Shown here piece by piece: positions 62,986 to 64,000 of a stretch of 64,000 nucleotides of DNA. The DNA lies in assembly GCF_000816845.1 (NCBI RefSeq), contig NZ_CP006877.1:2981501-3045500 (forward strand), read 5' to 3'. Source of the stretch: Rhizobium gallicum bv. gallicum R602sp. Lineage in GTDB: Bacteria; Pseudomonadota; Alphaproteobacteria; Rhizobiales; Rhizobiaceae. The notes under the pieces are model-generated. The model did no database searches. It was not told where the DNA came from and worked only from the letters and a program-made list of their open reading frames with translations. A program made the position numbers and the translations under genes. The stretch's first letter is position 1, and each line of letters opens with the position of its first letter.

Positions 62986-63697
62986 TCCGTCGGCTACAAC
63001 GTGGTGGCGATCTGTTGCGGCAGATGAGTTATTCTGCGGGCCAACCGCAGGGCCCGCGAGGGAATAAACCACCCCGCTTGCGATGCGCAGGTAAGGCCAT
63101 ATGCCAAAAGCAGCGCGACATATACGGCAATGCTGGTTGAAGGCTTACCCTTCGGCGTCTCAATCCACGCGCCTGATGACACCGATCTTTTCAACGACCT
63201 CCTGAAACGTGAGATTTCTAAGAAGGCGAGCTGTCTTGAGGTTTGCCCCAAGGACGTTCAGTGAGCACTCTACAGCGTTAAGGGGTGCCAAAAGTAATTC
63301 GCTTTTCCATGATACCTTGAGAGCTCCTTATGTGCCGTAAAGTAACCTCAAGAGAACATTTGCAGCATGTCAACCGATGTCAGCTCCAGGTGCCGTCAAG
63401 GTAAAGCACACAAACCGCGGAAGAAGGAACGGTCCTTGTGGCAACCGAGAACAAGCGGCTTTCCATGTTCCGGTCTACATCGAGGAGCGACAGGAGCAGC
63501 TACCGACGCCCAAGGTCAAGATCAACAGCGAGAAGAATGGTTACAAGCCGCGGGGTCGCAAGCCAGTCGGAAGACTGATCTCGTCAATGATACCGATGTC
63601 ATTGCAAAACAGCAGAAGGCGCTCTACCGCCCGCCGAGTGATGCGCTGCCATGGCGGATTCCCTCAAGCACAAAGCCTGGTCTACAGGTGCTTCGGG
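62986..63697. other. Gene-poor stretch before the HigA-type gene
   Basis: This stretch of 712 bases has no gene I can support firmly. A 44-codon frame at 63130-63264 (starting MLVEGLPFGVSIHAPDDTD) has protein-like composition but no clear ribosome site. A 112-codon frame at 63377-63715 contains KPRGRKPVGR, resembling an AT-hook, with a basic composition, and overlaps the 3' end of the HigA gene. Both could be remnants of genes or mobile DNA. No inverted repeats marking an element end were seen. Confidence 0.4.
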
Positions 63698-64000
63698 CTA
63701 TGCCGCTGTCACTAGCGGCTTCGCGCGCTCGATCCGGGCCAGTTCCTTGGGGCTATGCATGGCATCCCATAAGTCGCTGCGCCGCTGCACGTTGAGCCAG
63801 AAATCCGGGCTGTTACCAAACACGCGCGCCAGGATCAGCGCGGTTGCCGCCGTCACGTTACGCCGGTCGTTGCACAATTCGTTCACATGCTTGCGCTGGA
63901 CGCCCATTGCCTCGGCCAAGGCCGCCTGCGTCAGGTCGAGCGGCTGCATGAATTCTTCCCTCAGGATTTCGCCGACGGTCGCCGGCTTCCGCTTGGTCAT
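63698..64000 (-). CDS. higA: HigA-family antitoxin / XRE-type regulator
   Basis: A 100-residue helix-turn-helix protein. The HigA/VapI-type pattern is clear: VGEILREEFMQPLDLTQAAL, AEAMGVQRKHVNELCNDRRN (recognition helix) and ATALILARVFGNSPDFWLNV, ending with a basic/hydrophobic tail. In higBA modules the RelE-like toxin gene lies directly upstream of higA, which here would be beyond position 64000. The start codon occupies the last three bases, so its upstream context is not visible. Confidence 0.88.
   Translation of the reverse strand: MTKRKPATVGEILREEFMQPLDLTQAALAEAMGVQRKHVNELCNDRRNVTAATALILARVFGNSPDFWLNVQRRSDLWDAMHSPKELARIERAKPLVTAA

Noticed and set aside
1..64000. Defence system, prophage, CRISPR array or integrated element
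   Set aside because: No repeat-spacer pattern, integrase, transposase, phage structural gene or restriction gene was recognisable; the only related item is the HigA-type antitoxin at the edge.

Overview
The window looks like chromosome or chromid DNA of a Rhizobiaceae bacterium (Rhizobium/Agrobacterium/Sinorhizobium group). It is GC-rich and densely packed. Its centre carries a succinoglycan-type exo locus in the gene order known from Sinorhizobium meliloti, and most other genes are typical of this family. I saw no tRNA, rRNA, CRISPR array, intact insertion sequence or prophage.

Positions 1-15727 are an efflux and regulator region. It holds an RND pump (permease cut by the window edge, plus adaptor), an alpha/beta-hydrolase-fold protein that has lost its nucleophile serine, two LysR regulators (one divergent from the hydrolase, one from a short-chain dehydrogenase), a 3-methyladenine DNA glycosylase, an EmrAB-type MFS pump with a MarR regulator that appears frameshifted at its C-terminus, and a second RND adaptor/permease pair.

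Positions 15731-32215 are the exopolysaccharide locus: exoZ-Q-F-Y on the minus strand; exoX-exoU on the plus strand behind a 769-base regulatory region; exoW alone on the minus strand; then exoH-K-(L+A)-M-O-P on the plus strand. Together they give a priming transferase (ExoY), successive glycosyltransferases (ExoA, L, M, O, U, W), acyl decorations (ExoZ, ExoH), polymerisation and export (ExoQ, ExoF, ExoP), cleavage (ExoK) and a small repressor (ExoX). exoL and exoA are fused in one frame. exoV, exoT, exoI and exoN are absent from their S. meliloti positions, and exoB is not next to exoZ.

Positions 32216-40322 hold a metallophosphatase, an acyl-CoA-dehydrogenase-like flavoprotein facing an Rrf2 regulator, a 915-base stretch with no gene I can support, and a signalling operon: a soluble histidine kinase with four tandem GAF modules, a single-domain response regulator, and a response regulator fused to a class III nucleotide cyclase.

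Positions 40654-53696 are two convergent catabolic operons, each led by a FadR-type GntR regulator next to a palindrome. The plus-strand operon encodes a peptide/opine-type ABC transporter with two different DapA-family lyases. The minus-strand operon encodes a TRAP transporter and an idonate-5-dehydrogenase-like enzyme. An Ldh2-type dehydrogenase, an HxlR regulator and a divergent DHA2 transporter follow.

Positions 56847-64000 hold an exported di-heme cytochrome downstream of an exported SnoaL-like protein, a large SAM-cyclase-ATPase-repeat protein with a non-standard cyclase site, a 712-base stretch without a supported gene, and a HigA-type antitoxin at the edge. Names rest on motif and gene-order recognition only; no database search was possible.
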